Part shown: piece after piece, positions 14,792-15,048 of the stretch
How the letters are laid out: each line of letters begins with the position of its first letter
How positions within the stretch are numbered: the stretch's first letter is position 1
Origin: SFTJ01 sp905210415
GTDB lineage: Bacteria; Bacteroidota; Bacteroidia; Bacteroidales; Muribaculaceae
Assembly: GCA_902476295.1 (NCBI GenBank)
Contig: CABSDC010000056.1
Span: 1 to 15,048, forward strand
Reading direction: 5' to 3'
Length of the DNA stretch: 15,048 bases
Notes under the pieces: generated by a model
The model's input: only the letters and a program-made list of their open reading frames with translations
What the model was told of the DNA's origin: nothing
Database searches by the model: none
Position numbers and translations under genes: made by a program

Positions 14792-14857
14792 GGTTGCGGC
14801 GATGCGGGTTTCGGGACGCCTGCTGTGGGCATGAGCGCCCGAAAACGGTTTGCTTCC

Positions 14858-14888
14858 GCAAGTTACTAATATTATTCGATTTAGCAAA
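14858..14888 (-). promoter_or_regulatory. Candidate promoter of the esterase gene
   Basis: On the minus strand TTTG (14888-14885), 19 nt, then TAACTTGC (14865-14858), which resembles TAnnTTTG with one T missing. The predicted start near 14851 gives a leader of about 60 nt before ATG 14791, and so supports that start over the longer open frame. Confidence 0.5.
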
Positions 14889-14949
14889 TAGTTGCCGGGG
14901 GATTTTGTGTGATTCGGGGGTGGCATCGCATTGTTGTTGGTAAGAAGCT

Positions 14950-14976
14950 CACGCAGATGGCGCAGATCAAGCAGAT
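14950..14976. repeat. Three 9-nt tandem units (nnnGCAGAT)
   Basis: CACGCAGAT, GGCGCAGAT and CAAGCAGAT follow one another without gaps. They lie in the noncoding region upstream of the esterase promoter. Such short degenerate repeats occur between genes in many genomes; no role is evident. Confidence 0.5.
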
Positions 14977-15018
14977 TTATTTTGTGGGGCATATTTATTA
15001 ATGGAATAAGGGAGGTAG

Positions 15019-15039
15019 GGACGCGGCAGTGCCGCGTCC
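15019..15039. repeat. Perfect REP-like palindrome
   Basis: GGACGCGGCA and TGCCGCGTCC are exact complements around a single central G. The element is extremely GC-rich beside AT-rich DNA and has no T run. It sits at the window edge, so its full extent and the neighbouring gene cannot be seen. It is preceded by GGAGGTAG and resembles dispersed intergenic palindromes. Confidence 0.6.
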
Positions 15040-15048
15040 GCATCCGAA

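Noticed and set aside
14792..15043. An 84-codon N-terminal extension of the esterase
   Set aside because: It would cover the candidate promoter and the 9-nt tandem repeats, and would place the signal peptide inside the protein.
1..15048. tRNA genes, CRISPR arrays, insertion sequences, prophage or defence genes
   Set aside because: I looked for cloverleaf-like sequences, spaced direct repeats, transposase motifs and clustered unknown genes and found none. The gene content is core housekeeping.

Overview
The window looks like chromosomal DNA of a Bacteroidales bacterium. Supporting signs are the gene order DUF177-rpmF-fabH-era-der, the very large signal peptidase I followed by a WbqC-like gene, FadL-type outer membrane protein, genes that lack clear Shine-Dalgarno sequences, and several promoters of the Bacteroidetes sigma type (TTTG near -33, TAnnTTTG near -7). 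The mixed, roughly balanced base composition and GTG-rich codon use would suit Muribaculaceae, but that family assignment is an inference. No tRNA, rRNA, CRISPR array, transposase, integrase or phage gene was seen. The window reads as a core-genome housekeeping region, and I did not find a convincing undescribed multi-gene system in it.

Layout. Minus strand, 4764 to 5: a textbook Bacteroidetes promoter, then DUF177/YceD (probably with a TTG start), ribosomal protein L32, FabH, a 432-nt hairpin-rich spacer, and the ribosome-assembly GTPases Era and Der, closed by a strong intrinsic terminator at the window edge. The cluster couples ribosome assembly with fatty-acid initiation. Plus strand, 5067 to 7196: a Cof-type HAD phosphatase and a membrane histidine kinase without a response regulator beside it. 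A 48-nt near-perfect hairpin separates this pair from the convergent minus-strand FadL-like outer membrane protein (7343-8755). Next on the minus strand is glyceraldehyde-3-phosphate dehydrogenase (9098-10108), with its own terminator and an upstream region rich in inverted repeats and -7 boxes.

Plus strand, 10396 to 13310: mscL, a 367-nt noncoding stretch with hairpins and two tandem promoter-like modules, then lepB and a WbqC-like gene that appear cotranscribed. Minus strand, 14791 to 13337: a secreted esterase of the enterochelin-esterase type fused to a short C-terminal segment resembling part of an SMP-30/gluconolactonase beta-propeller. The right edge holds a perfect 10-bp REP-like palindrome and a short 9-nt tandem repeat.

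The points most worth a second look are the internal promoter that relocates the DUF177 start, the esterase/propeller fusion, the inverted repeats around the gap promoters, the tandem promoter-like repeats before lepB, the 11-bp inverted repeat between rpmF and fabH, and the structured era leader.
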